Assembly: GCA_958298945.1 (NCBI GenBank)
Contig: OY282609.1
Coordinates: 31,965,212-32,029,211 of the forward strand
DNA: 64,000 nt
Source of the DNA: Atherix ibis
Taxonomy: Eukaryota > Arthropoda > Insecta > Diptera > Athericidae
Reading direction: 5' to 3'
Numbering within the stretch: position 1 is the first letter of the stretch; every line of letters starts with the position of its first letter. The notes under the pieces are model-generated. The model searched no databases. It was not told where the DNA came from and worked only from the letters and a program-made list of their open reading frames with translations. A program made the translations under genes and the position numbers. Shown here piece by piece: positions 41,801-51,869 of the stretch.

Positions 41801-41840
41801 CAACAACAACAACAACAATAATAACAACAACAACAACAAC
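41801..41840. repeat. CAA/AAC microsatellite
   Basis: Near-continuous CAA units with a few ATA interruptions. Confidence 0.9.
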
Positions 41841-42645
41841 GAAAACAAATAATATTGCGTGGTGGTGAGTTGAAATTGTGGTGGGGCGGCATTTTGCAAG
41901 CCGCAGAAATAAATTCTTTTTTAAAAGCCGCGATACCAAAAAACAAAAAAACCATTTATAATCAAGTAAATATAAAAATAAAAATAAATACAAACAAAAA
42001 AACCAAATAAGACAGAAATGAAGAGAAAACAAATTCAGAAATTCTCTAATAAATAATGCTAATAAAAAAAGAGTAATTTTCCCCAAAATATTTTTGTAAA
42101 CGCAGTAATTTTCTTTAATGATTTTTCCATTTTTCATATTGGATCTATTTTTTTTCTTTTAAATGTTGTGCAATATGAAAATTTAAGAAAAATTGGTTGA
42201 ATGTGCAAAAAAATAAATACCAAACAGAATTTCTTGTTTTAATGGGAAGAAGGTTTTTTTTTTTAGGTTAATTTCTTCCAGCTCCAAAAGCAAATGTTTT
42301 TAAATTTTTTTTTTAATTAATTTTAAAAACAAAAGCTTAACAACATAATTAAGAAAGGGAAAGGGTGGGGGGTGGGGGAGGATATTGGAAAAATAAAACC
42401 AAACGAAGAAAATGAGATTTGTGTGTAATTTTTGTTATTGTGGCTCAAAGAAATTACTTAATTGTGGTGTTTCGTAATTTTTCAATTTAATTAATAAATT
42501 GGAATAAAATTGAATTAAAAAAAAGAAAATGTAATCACGAAAATGTTTTTCTACTACAAGTGAAGTGGTTGGTGGTGTGCAAACGATCCCAAAAACAAAA
42601 TACAAAAATAAAAACATTTTAAATAACTAACTGAAAACAAAAGCA

Positions 42646-42681
42646 CCCCCCCCCCCCTTCCCATCCCTTTCCCTTCCCTTA
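42646..42681. repeat. C-run and polypyrimidine tract
   Basis: A run of about 12-13 C is followed by an uninterrupted C/T stretch apart from one A. Possible triplex or i-motif former. Confidence 0.7.
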
Positions 42682-43128
42682 ATCAATGATCATCACTCAC
42701 ACACGTAAATCTGAATAAATTTTTTTTCTCATTTCCCCCCCCTTTTTAACAAAAATTTGTCAATATTTCAATTTTGCTATGTGAAAATAATTTCCAAAAA
42801 AAATTAGGATTTTTTCTAAATACGCAAAAAAGTAAAAATAATTATTATGGAAAAAGGTGAAATTTTCATAAGAAATTAAATAATTCAATTTGTGTGAAAA
42901 TTTCCGATAAATAAGCAAGAAGAAAACAGCAAATTCCGTCGTCATCGTCGGAATCGCGGCAGTTCGGAAAAGTTTGTGCATATTTTCAAGCCAAAATATG
43001 TAATCGTATACGTGTGGATTCGTATAGAATATAATAATAAGAAAGAGAAAGAACTAATGATTCATATTCGAATCAGATAGAAAGGGAAAAACGGTGCTGT
43101 GACGTTTTGTGTTGCGCTATGTGCTATG

Positions 43129-43129
<1 letters not shown>

Positions 43130-43160
<31 letters not shown>
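43130..43160. repeat. GT microsatellite
   Basis: (GT)15 or so, followed by an imperfect AGTGAGTGTGTGTGG tail. Confidence 0.95.
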
Positions 43161-43162
<2 letters not shown>

Positions 43163-43380
43163 TGAGTGTGTGTGGTGGCGAATTTGTAATACCGCCATAT
43201 GAATTTGATTTTTAATAGGAGTGCGAAAGAGATATAATATCGGATTAGTTGGAACTGATAGGAATGATGTAGAAACGAGAGAGAAAATGATAAAAGTGCA
43301 ATAATAGTTGATGGCGAGAGTGTAAATAAAGAAGAGAGCGCGTTTTTTTTTTTGAACGTGTCGTCATGACACAAGCCTAA

Positions 43381-44830
43381 TAGAAGAGAAAAGTTAGAAA
43401 AGATTTTTTTAAAAAAAAGAGTTGAAATTCAGAGCAAAATTGTTTTTCGTTGAATTTAATTGAGAAGTTTTGTTACTAATTTCGTAAATATTGAAAAGAG
43501 ATTTTATTCTTCAATTTTCAATTTTTCTCTTTTCATTATAAGAAGAAAAAGTTTTCTTTTTTAACAGAAATTCTCCTTACAATAATAAAAAAAATATTTT
43601 TTTTTTTTTTTTTGAAGTTCTGATTTTTTAAAACAATTTTTAATTAATCTGAATTTTGTGATACCTTTTTTTTTAAATACTTCTTATTTTTTCTTTAATT
43701 TTTGGCAATTTATTTTAAATATTTTTATTTAGTTCCTTTTGATTTTGGAAGTTTTTTTTTGATTTTACGAAGGGTACATAATTTTTTTTTTACATAAATA
43801 TAGTTTGTAGATATTTTTTTCGCTTGAATTGCTAAGTTTTTCTATATTTAAGGGTACTTTAAAAATATATTGCAGAATATTTGTTGGATTTTTATTGTCA
43901 ATTTACAAAAAAAAAAGTGAATTTTATTTGCAAAAATTACTCTTGTTTCCGTAAATTTTTTTTAATCTGTAATAGAATCACAAAAAAAAATGTCTGCTAA
44001 ATATTTAGCAGAAATTTGCTATTTTTATTCCTTTTTGCATAAATCAAATAGATTGAAATTTTTCTAAAAAAAAAAAAGTAAAAAAAAAATTATTTTGACA
44101 GCGAAACTTTCAACAAAATTATTAGAAGAGAAAAGCTAGAAAAGATTTCAACTAAAAGAGTGGAATTTCAGAGCAAAATTGTTTCTCGTTGAATTTAATT
44201 GAGGAGTTTTGTTTTCTGTCTCGCAATTATTTAAGAGAGATTTTATTCTTCAATTTCCAATTTTTCTGTTTTCTTTTTAAGAAGAAAAAGAATTTTTTTT
44301 AGGTTAGAAAGTTTTTTTTTAACTGAAATTATCGTTACAATAACAAAAACAATATTTTTTTAAATAAAAGGCAATTTTTTTTAAGGTGTTTTTAATTTTT
44401 TTATTTTAAGTTTTGATTTTTAAAACGATTTTTTTTAAATTTGGAATAATCTGAATTTTGACACCTTTTTTGAAATGTTTCTAATTTTTACTTCCATTTT
44501 CGGAAATTTTCTTAAAATATTTTTATTTAGTTCCTTTTGATTTTGGAATTTTTTTTTTTTCATTTTAAGGTTACGCAATTTTTTTTTTACATAATATATT
44601 TTTAATATTTTTTCATTTAAAGTGGTAATTTTTAAACAAAAAAATTATATTTATTTGAAAAAATTACTATTGTTTCCGTTAATTTTTTTAATCTGTAAGA
44701 GAATCAAAAAAAAACAAAATGTCTGTGCTAAATATTTTTTATAGTATTTTATTCTTTTTTGTATAAATTAAATTGATTGAAACTTTCCTAAAAAAAAAAA
44801 AAAGTAAAAAAAAATAATTTTGACAGCGAA
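43381..44830. repeat. Tandem duplication, unit about 740 bp
   Basis: 43381-44125 and 44126-44830 align in order. Shared landmarks are AGAAGAGAAAAG.TAGAAAAG, the 'CAGAGCAAAATTGTTT.TCG' segment, 'TTAGTTCCTTTTGATTTTGG', AAATGTCTG and 'ATTTTGACAGCGAAACTTT'. Divergence is moderate, so this is older than the 7-kb duplication. Non-coding. Confidence 0.75.
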
Positions 44831-45851
44831 ACTTTTAACAAAAAAAGAAACCTTTTAACAGAAAAATTATTTTCTTTAGAATCTTTTATAATTCAATAAT
44901 TAATTATTCTCTCTTTGGGCTTTTTATTTTCTCTTCTATACAGAAAAATTCGATCTAACATTTTTACTTCTTCTCTCTTCGAGCGTTTGGACTTGAAATG
45001 GAAAAGAATTCGTTGTGTTGACATTCGTCCATTGCGCGTCACAAACACTTGCGCAATTTTTGTTATTTCTTATTACAACAGAAAAAGAGCAAATGGAAAT
45101 CCCATTAAAACCAATTAAATTTGAATATTTTGTGTCTTTTAGTTGTCAATTATGAGTTATTATTATTTTAATAAAAAAAAATTATTATTTTAATAAAAAT
45201 TAATCGAAAAAAAATTTTTACTAATTAAAATTAATCCAAAGAATTTTTTGTGGATATATTTTTTTTTTAAATTTTTTTAATGTTAATTTTAATAAGAAAA
45301 TTTTTTTTTTTTAAAAATTTCAATTAAAAAAATTCATTTTTCATAATTTTTTAAAATTTGTTATATTAAAAAAAGAATGAAATGAAATTAAAAAAAAAAG
45401 TTATTTTATTGCAGAAAATTGGATTTAAAACAAAAATTGAATAAATATTTTTGTTCATTTGTTTTAAAAATTCAAAGAACAATTAAAAAACTTCCTTTTT
45501 AACGACAAAAAAAGGAGGTAAACAAATTTTCACAAATCGTTTTTTTAAGTGATTAAAAATAAAAATTAAGTGAAAAAGAAAATCTTTAATTTTATCGTTT
45601 GTGCTAAAAAAAAAAAAATGTAAATTTTCTTTTTTAATTTAAAGTTTTTTCATTTTGTTGCGAAAAAAAGTAATTATTAATAAATAAGTGAAGTGTTTTT
45701 ATAATTTTCTTTTATTGTGGAATATCTGCATCAGCAAAAGTGTTAATAAAAATATATAAAAAAAACAGAAAATATCCTTTTCGCCGCTGATATTTAAATT
45801 TTGAGGAGTAAAAAGGAAAAAAAAACAAAACACTTCTGGGATCTTGATAGT

Positions 45852-45870
45852 ATGTTAAACAGTTTTAAAG
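45852..45870 (+). CDS. Possible tiny first coding exon (MLNSFK...)
   Basis: ATGTTAAACAGTTTTAAAG is followed directly by a perfect donor GTAAGTAA. Lying after a long leader-like region, this would be a first coding exon spliced in phase 1 to an exon outside the window or far downstream. No acceptor partner could be assigned, so it remains a suggestion. Confidence 0.25.
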
Positions 45871-46190
45871 GTAAGTAATAAGATGAATAATTTTTTTAGT
45901 AAGTAAACAATAAATAAATTAATTAATTAAGTTTACCACAAGTTATTAGAAAAATGAATAAAAAAGCACAGAATTTCCTTTGAAAAAATATTGTTTTAGA
46001 GGAAAACTATTACCAAAACAAAATTCATTTAATTGGAAATGATTTTTTGAAAAAATCGGTGAAAAAAACTCTTTTCTTGCTGTTTAATTTTTTGCGTCTT
46101 CAAAAAAATTCCAAATATCTGCGGTTATTTTTAAAAAAAAAAAAATTTTTAAATTGTTTTTGACTTTTTAAATGAAAGTTTTTTGTTTTA

Positions 46191-47396
46191 TAAGGTGTAG
46201 TAAAAAGAAATCCATTATTTTTGCATTAAATTGAAGGTTTTATTTAGCATAGATAGAATGTAATACAATTTAGGTCAAATACACACCGTTTTGTTCGATA
46301 ACTTGTTGCCATTTTGGAGGTAATTTCATAATGCCTCTCTCATAAAAAACCTCGTCCCTATTGGCAAAAAACTGGGACAGTCGATTTTCACAATCTTCTC
46401 TTGAGGCGAATTTTTCACCTGCAAAATCAATCGTCATAGACAGGAAGAGGTGGTAATCACTTAATGGTAGGTCCGGACTATAAGGTGGATGCATAAGAAC
46501 ATCCCAACCAAGGTCCCGAAACTTCTGGCGAGTCACTTTCGATGTATGCGGCCTGGCGTTGTCCTGATGGAACACAATTCCTCTCCTATTGGCCAAAGCT
46601 GGCCGCTTCTGGGCGATTGCTCATTTCAGACGGTCCAATTGTTGACAGTATAGGTCCGAATTAAGAGTTCGGCCGTAAGGGAGCAGCTCATAGTAGATGA
46701 TTCCCTGCCAGTCCCACCAAACACACAGCAAAACCTTCCTGGCTGTCAATCCTGGCTTGACCACCGTTTGCGCCGGGTGACCGCGATTTGACCACGACCG
46801 TTGTCGCTTGACGTTGTCGTAAGAAATGAATCGATATTGTAGCGATTCGCAGATGGAAATTCGGTTCATGAGGTTTTGAACCCATACACCGAGCTTCTTT
46901 TTGTATCCAGCCTTATTTAAGTGGTTCCAAACGGTTTTTTTGTGCAATGTTTAGCTCCTGGGCAATCGAAACAGTGCTTACGTGACGGTCGGACTCGACG
47001 ATTTCCATTATTTTATCGACATTTTTGACAATTGGCCTTACGGAGCGTGGTGCATCTTTGACATCAAAATTATCGGAACGGAATCGACGAAACCAAAATT
47101 GCGCGTGATTGGCTGTTACAGTATCAGGACCATAAACACTATTCAAATTTTCAGCTGCCTGGCTTGCGTTTTCGCCTTTATCGAAGAAAAACTGTAAAAT
47201 ATGGCGTATTTTCTCTTTGTTGGTGTCCATCTTTGACGCGTGCTAAAAAAATACTAAGTCAAGTAATCACAAAACTGTATGAGAAGCTTTTTTAGTACGA
47301 AATCTTATCGCAACCCGATCGCACTTTTAAAACGGAAGATACAGACTCCTAAAGCCATCTATTGGCAAAATAATGGATTACTTTTTACTACACCTT
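46191..47396 (-). mobile_element. Mariner (irritans-type, DD34D), nearly intact, 1.2 kb
   Basis: Terminal repeats TAAGGTGTAGTAAAAAG.AA with TA on both sides delimit 1,206 bp. The minus-strand transposase starts at 47230 (MDTNKEKIRHILQFFFDKGE). It carries both HTH parts, WFRRFRSDNFDVKDAP, the VWWDWQGIIYYELL block, FHQDNARPHTS (second Asp) and LPLSDYHLFLSM (third Asp, spacing 34). It ends VIEQNGVYLT at 46270. I find only one frameshift (about 46913-46947) and one in-frame TGA (46621). In place of the usual first-Asp block it reads YRFISYDNVKRQ, and that segment is diverged. It is the youngest-looking mariner here. Confidence 0.92.
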
Positions 47397-47604
47397 ATAT
47401 TTTTTACAAAGAAATTTTAGTTCAATCAGGAAAGAAAAAATTGTTTCTTTATGATCCTAAAAAAACTGAAAAAAATAATTTTTTTTTCATTCCTAGACGG
47501 TGTTGTGTGGCTTAATTTATATTCGAAAATCGGGGATTTATTTGGACTTTTTTAGGTCTTTATTTATTTAGGGTGGAAGAGGAGGGGGTTCGGTGGTTGT
47601 AAAA

Positions 47605-47647
47605 AGCTGTCTTCCATTGGACCAATTTTGCTACTGAGCAGTAGTTC
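47605..47647 (+). repeat. Left arm of a 43-bp inverted repeat
   Basis: 40 of 43 bases are the reverse complement of 51822-51864 (core GGACCAATTTTGCTACTGAG). Similarity stops sharply at both sides of each arm. The arms bracket 4.26 kb rich in nested elements and may be terminal repeats of a larger transposon. Confidence 0.85.
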
Positions 47648-47873
47648 TAGCTGTCATCATCTACTCTACATCGTACAAATCAGTACATTGCAATAGTAGT
47701 TACGCCATACAATTTACGTTAGGGTATTTTAGTTTCCAAAATGAAAATAGATGGCTTAGCGGGTTCGTTGGTTATGTTGAAGAGTCATATTTTTGTCAGT
47801 ATTGTTTATGTGTGTGAATAAACTCAGTTTTTATTGTTTATGTGTGAGTAAACTCAGTATTGTTCTTAGATTA

Positions 47874-47900
47874 TAGAAGAACTGGATAGGTCTCTACACA
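47874..47900 (+). mobile_element. Solo terminus of the THAP-associated TIR family
   Basis: CTTAGATTATAGAAGAACTG followed by GATAGGTCTCTACACA matches the terminus at 51067. Nothing of the interior follows. Confidence 0.6.
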
Positions 47901-47939
47901 GAAGTCTCTATATATTTAATGGTGCTATATCGCGTCGTA

Positions 47940-48620
47940 AGATAAAATAACACCGATCGCCCACGACCATTGGGATTGAGATACGCTCAATCAGCGCAAC
48001 CATAACTGACAGTACTAACCAATTAACTGAATTGTTTAGCAGTTAGTAATCATTTATAAGCTGATTACCCCAACTGCTAGTGGCGAGGCCTACCTTAAAC
48101 CTCTGATTTCATAAGCAGTGACATCGCCCGAGATAAGTGCAAAGTATTGCTACTTTTGCCAGTTATCTCCCTTCTGCGATCCGTAGATCGTACCCGCGAT
48201 ATGGGTGTCAACCACAGCCACCACGTGAATGCCTAAGCAACCTCTCCAATAACCGAGCACAGAACTAATTCATTCACTCCACAGAACAACAGGTTCGACT
48301 CCACTTGCATTAGCATATAGACAAATATTATGCTTTCAAAATGCAGCTTCAACGCCAAGACCTGAAAGATCTGTTTCATGTTTGAACTTCGTTCTGTCGG
48401 GCCACTCGGTTCCCGTGGTACCTACTTTTTTTATTAGAGTACTTCAGGTCTGTACCCCGCTCAGTGATCAGTGGACAGCAATCTTATAACCTGCTGACCT
48501 TTTTACACTCTCTATTTCTTCAGTACTCATCCACCATCTTTCCATCATTTTGTGCATATATAAATATATGCACTCCTTCATTTGTTCATGCACCACCATT
48601 ATGTGATATATATAGTATAT
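47940..48620. other. Less AT-rich unassigned block, probable transposon remnant
   Basis: Composition is near 45% GC, in sharp contrast with both flanks. No frame longer than about 70 codons and no recognised domain. It lies inside the 43-bp inverted repeat pair. It may be the leader or tail of a retroelement or a non-autonomous DNA element. Confidence 0.4.
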
Positions 48621-48730
48621 TAATACCATAAAATATCACTTTCGGTCACATATTTACTGTAGCCCCCTTCCAGCATTGCTGTCTTCAGGATGATAAATAA
48701 ACCTTTATATACCATCCCTCCGCGGGGGCG

Positions 48731-51060
48731 TAAGGTCTCTATACAGAAAATTCTGTCCGAATTTTGTTTGAAATACATTAATAGAACGCACACACATGCA
48801 ATACAACAGAAACGGCGTAAATCATTGGGAGCCAATTTTAATCTTCAGTATGCGATTGAAGGGGTTCATTTAAAACCATTTTCATATGTGATGTCATGTA
48901 TCCGTAAACAAATCGAATTTTTAAAATATTTCGGGTTTTGTTGTTTGATGGAATTGGTATTGGAAATTTGCAATTTTAAAATAGTATTTATTAAAACAGA
49001 AATATAGGGTTTTCCAATAAGAGTGATATGATTTCTAAGTGACGTTTTGGCCATTTGTAATATGTCATGATCTGTTTTTTTTTTCCATTGTATTCAGTAA
49101 TGTTTACAATTCCATCATGGAGAGATATACGGAAGAACAACATTTACAAATTATTCAATTTTATTATCAAAATAATCGTTCTCCAATTGCAACTTTTCGT
49201 GCTTTTTCCATTTTATGGTCGTAATAATCGTCCAAATGTGCTCGCTATTCGTCGAATTGTTAAAAGTTTCGAGCGTACATTTTCTTTAAACAATATTCAA
49301 GTGCCAATAAGACAAAGAACCGCTCGAAGTAATGAAAATATTGCTGCCGTTCAGGCAAGTGTTGCTGAAGACCGCAATTTGTCGATTCCAAGACGTTCTC
49401 AAGAATTGGGACTGTCTCAAACCACAACCTGGCGGATTTTGAGAAAGGTTTTGGGCTTGCATCCGTATAAAATTGTTATCACTCAAGAACTGAAGCCATT
49501 GGACCACCGTAAACGTCGTGAATTTGCTGATTTTGACTTGCAACAACTTGAAAACGATAACGATTTTTTTAAAGAAAATCATCTTCTCCGATGAGGCTCC
49601 CTTTCATCTGAGTGGTGCGGTAAATAAACAAAACTGTCGATTCTGATGCGAAGAAAATACACAAATTATTCATGAACTCCCATTACATTCATCTAAATTG
49701 ATAGTTTGGGGTGGTTTTTGGTCTAGTGGAATTATCGGTCCGTACTTCTTTCGAAATGAAGCTGCTAACACCGTTACTGGTAATGGAGAGCGGTATAGAT
49801 CGATGATAACCAACTTTTTATGGCCGAAATTGGAAGAAGTTGATCTTGACAACATCTGGTTCCAACAAGACGGGACTACGTACCACACAGCACGTGCAAC
49901 AACCGAATTATTTCGAGAAAAGTTTGGAGCTCCGATTATTTCAAGAAATTGTGACATTTAATGGCCTCCAAGAAGTTGTGATTTAACACCATTAGACTAT
50001 TTCTTGTGGGTTTATTTGAAGTCATTGGTCTTAAGAAATAAACCAGACTCTCTTAAAGCTTTAGAAGTCAATATTGAACGTGCTATTCATGACATACGAC
50101 TTGATTTAGTGGAAAAAGTGCTCGTAAAATTGGGTTCATCGAATTCGTTCCTGCAAAAGAAGACGTAGAGGCCATTTGAATGACGTTTTATTCAGAACTT
50201 AATTGTATCGATTGTACTTCACATAAAATAAAAAACATTTGAATTTCCTTAACAATTAGTGTGTTTTTTTTGTTTGAAAAGAAATCATCTCACTCTTATT
50301 CGAGAACCCTATATAAAGTGGGGAAGAGTATAGAAAAATTCGGTACCTTAAACTTTCTTACACAAACTTTACATACACCGGCACTGAACTATTTTCTGGT
50401 AAACATTTAACTGTCCTGTCAACATCGAATTTGTTTACATTTATTGAATGCCTAACTTTTCCATTTTTGACCACTTTTTAGACAAAATAAATCACTAAAA
50501 GCCATTTTAGGCACATCACAAACTAAATTTTTGTTATTTTGTTTAGTAAAAATGAAGATGTCAACTTATCGAAAGAAATAAATTTTCGGTTTCGTCGAAT
50601 TTCTAGCAATTTCTAATAAATTACTTAATTTTCTGAAATAAAAACTTCGTATTAAGTTTTATTAACAATATAACTATTTATAAAAATACTTACTTTTTTG
50701 TAAATACTTCAAAATAGATAAAAACTACACTTTCACTTGCACTTTTCGATTTGACACAATAACAACTTCAAAAATGACAACAATAGTTCAATAAGTTCAA
50801 TATGTTAGCACTTTCATGGAGAATGGCGTGTTTTAAAACTCTCCGAAAGGCTCTAAAAAAATTCATATTTAATTGATATTTACAAATTCCAAAAGTATAA
50901 TTAACTTGGAGAATTAGTTAATAATACTTTTGGAATTTGAAAAAATTCTATAACGAAAACTAGATGTCAATGGCAGTGGGGGTGTCGTCATGTCTACATA
51001 AAAAAAATCTACACAAAAAAAAGTATGCATACAGTACGATTTTTTGCCGGTTTTGAAATA
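48731..51060 (-). mobile_element. THAP-associated TIR element, copy II, interrupted by a mariner
   Basis: 48731-49004 carries the end segment (GCACACACATGCAATACAAC region). The body resumes at 50312-51000, matching 38200-39000. A rosa-type mariner (49007-50309) sits in between with TA on both sides. The THAP-like exon position (near 50.57-50.63 kb) has lost its ATG and carries stops, so this copy is dead. Confidence 0.6.
49007..50309 (+). mobile_element. rosa-type mariner (DD41D), near full length
   Basis: Inverted repeats GGGTTTTCCAATAAGAGTGA and its counterpart GGGTTCTCGAATAAGAGTGA are flanked by TA. The start is MERYTEEQHLQIIQFYYQNN at 49117. Then follow an HTH region with PRRSQELGLSQTTTWRILRK, IIFSDEAPFHLSG (first Asp), IWFQQDGTTYHTAR (second Asp) and CDLTPLDYFLW (third Asp). 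Spacing between second and third Asp is 41, the hallmark of the rosa lineage. I count two frameshifts (about 49220, about 49570) and two in-frame stops. It is inserted in the THAP-associated element. Confidence 0.92.
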
Positions 51061-51752
51061 ATTTAGACCTTAGATTATAAAAGAACTGGAATAGGCCTCT
51101 ACACAAAAATTCGATCCAAATTTTTTCTCGAGAATACATTCGTAAGAACGCACACACTTGCAAAAAATAACCTTTCACGAAACACATTGTATTATAAAAT
51201 AAAAACTTCATATTTACTGTCGCTTGAAGAATAAAACTATTTATGCAAATGTATTAATTTTTATACTTACTTGTTCGTAAACTAAAATATTTAAAATTTA
51301 ATAAAACCGCATGTAAATTTTCACTTCGCAATTAGTATCTAAATATCAACTAAAGTATGCAAGCATTTCGGTATGCTACTACTTTCATGGTGAATGGCGT
51401 GTTTGAAAACTCTCCGAAAGTCTAAAAAAATTGATGCGCTTGATATTTGCAAAATAAATTAATAAACCTAAAATATAATTCCAATTTCATATCAAAAGAT
51501 TGTACAAAAAATTAAAATTACCTATCGTTGTGTTTAAATTATATTTTTGTTTCCAATAAGTGAATTTTTTGCAATTCAATAAATTTCTATTACGAAAACT
51601 AGATGGCAGTGGATGTCTTCTCTACATAAAAAAATCTACACAAAAATATCTTATAATTGCCATTTCTCGCCGCTTCGCAATAATTCGTACACAAAATTGT
51701 GTATACATATACAATACGGGCATATCCAGGTATTCTTTAATCTAAGGTATTG
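51061..51752 (-). mobile_element. THAP-associated TIR element, copy III, short complete form
   Basis: Both termini are present: ACCTTAGATTATAAAAGAAC at 51062 and the inverted counterpart ending CTTTAATCTAAGGT at 51752. About 690 bp lies between them. The interior has the leader part and the 'CTCTCCGAAAG' landmark, but most of the coding part is gone. A frame MCFVKGYFLQV lies at the place of the THAP-like start. This copy defines the element ends. Confidence 0.65.
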
Positions 51753-51821
51753 TTGTTGACTATTTTGAGGTTATATTTTACTGCTGTCAGTAAATATTGT
51801 GTTCTATTGGGCATCTACTAC

Positions 51822-51864
51822 GAACTACTGCTCAGTAGCAAAATTGGTCCAAATGAAGATAGCT
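51822..51864 (-). repeat. Right arm of the 43-bp inverted repeat
   Basis: Partner of 47605-47647. No matching target-site duplication was found next to the arms. Confidence 0.85.
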
Positions 51865-51869
51865 AATGT

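Larger units (their letters stand above)
41230..45851 (+). other. Probable long leader/intron of a plus-strand gene
   Basis: The stretch has CAA/CAG-type repeats (41300-41345, 41801-41840), a short frame MDSVATTLLSNFPANLV at 41405 with a good start context, a GT microsatellite and long A/T tracts. These are typical of untranslated leaders of large fly genes. No long coding sequence is present. Assignment to the exon at 45852 is inference. Confidence 0.3.

Noticed and set aside
41676..42137. 153-aa hydrophobic minus-strand frame
   Set aside because: Composed of Phe/Leu/Val runs that mirror A-rich and CAA-repeat DNA. No homologous block or start context.
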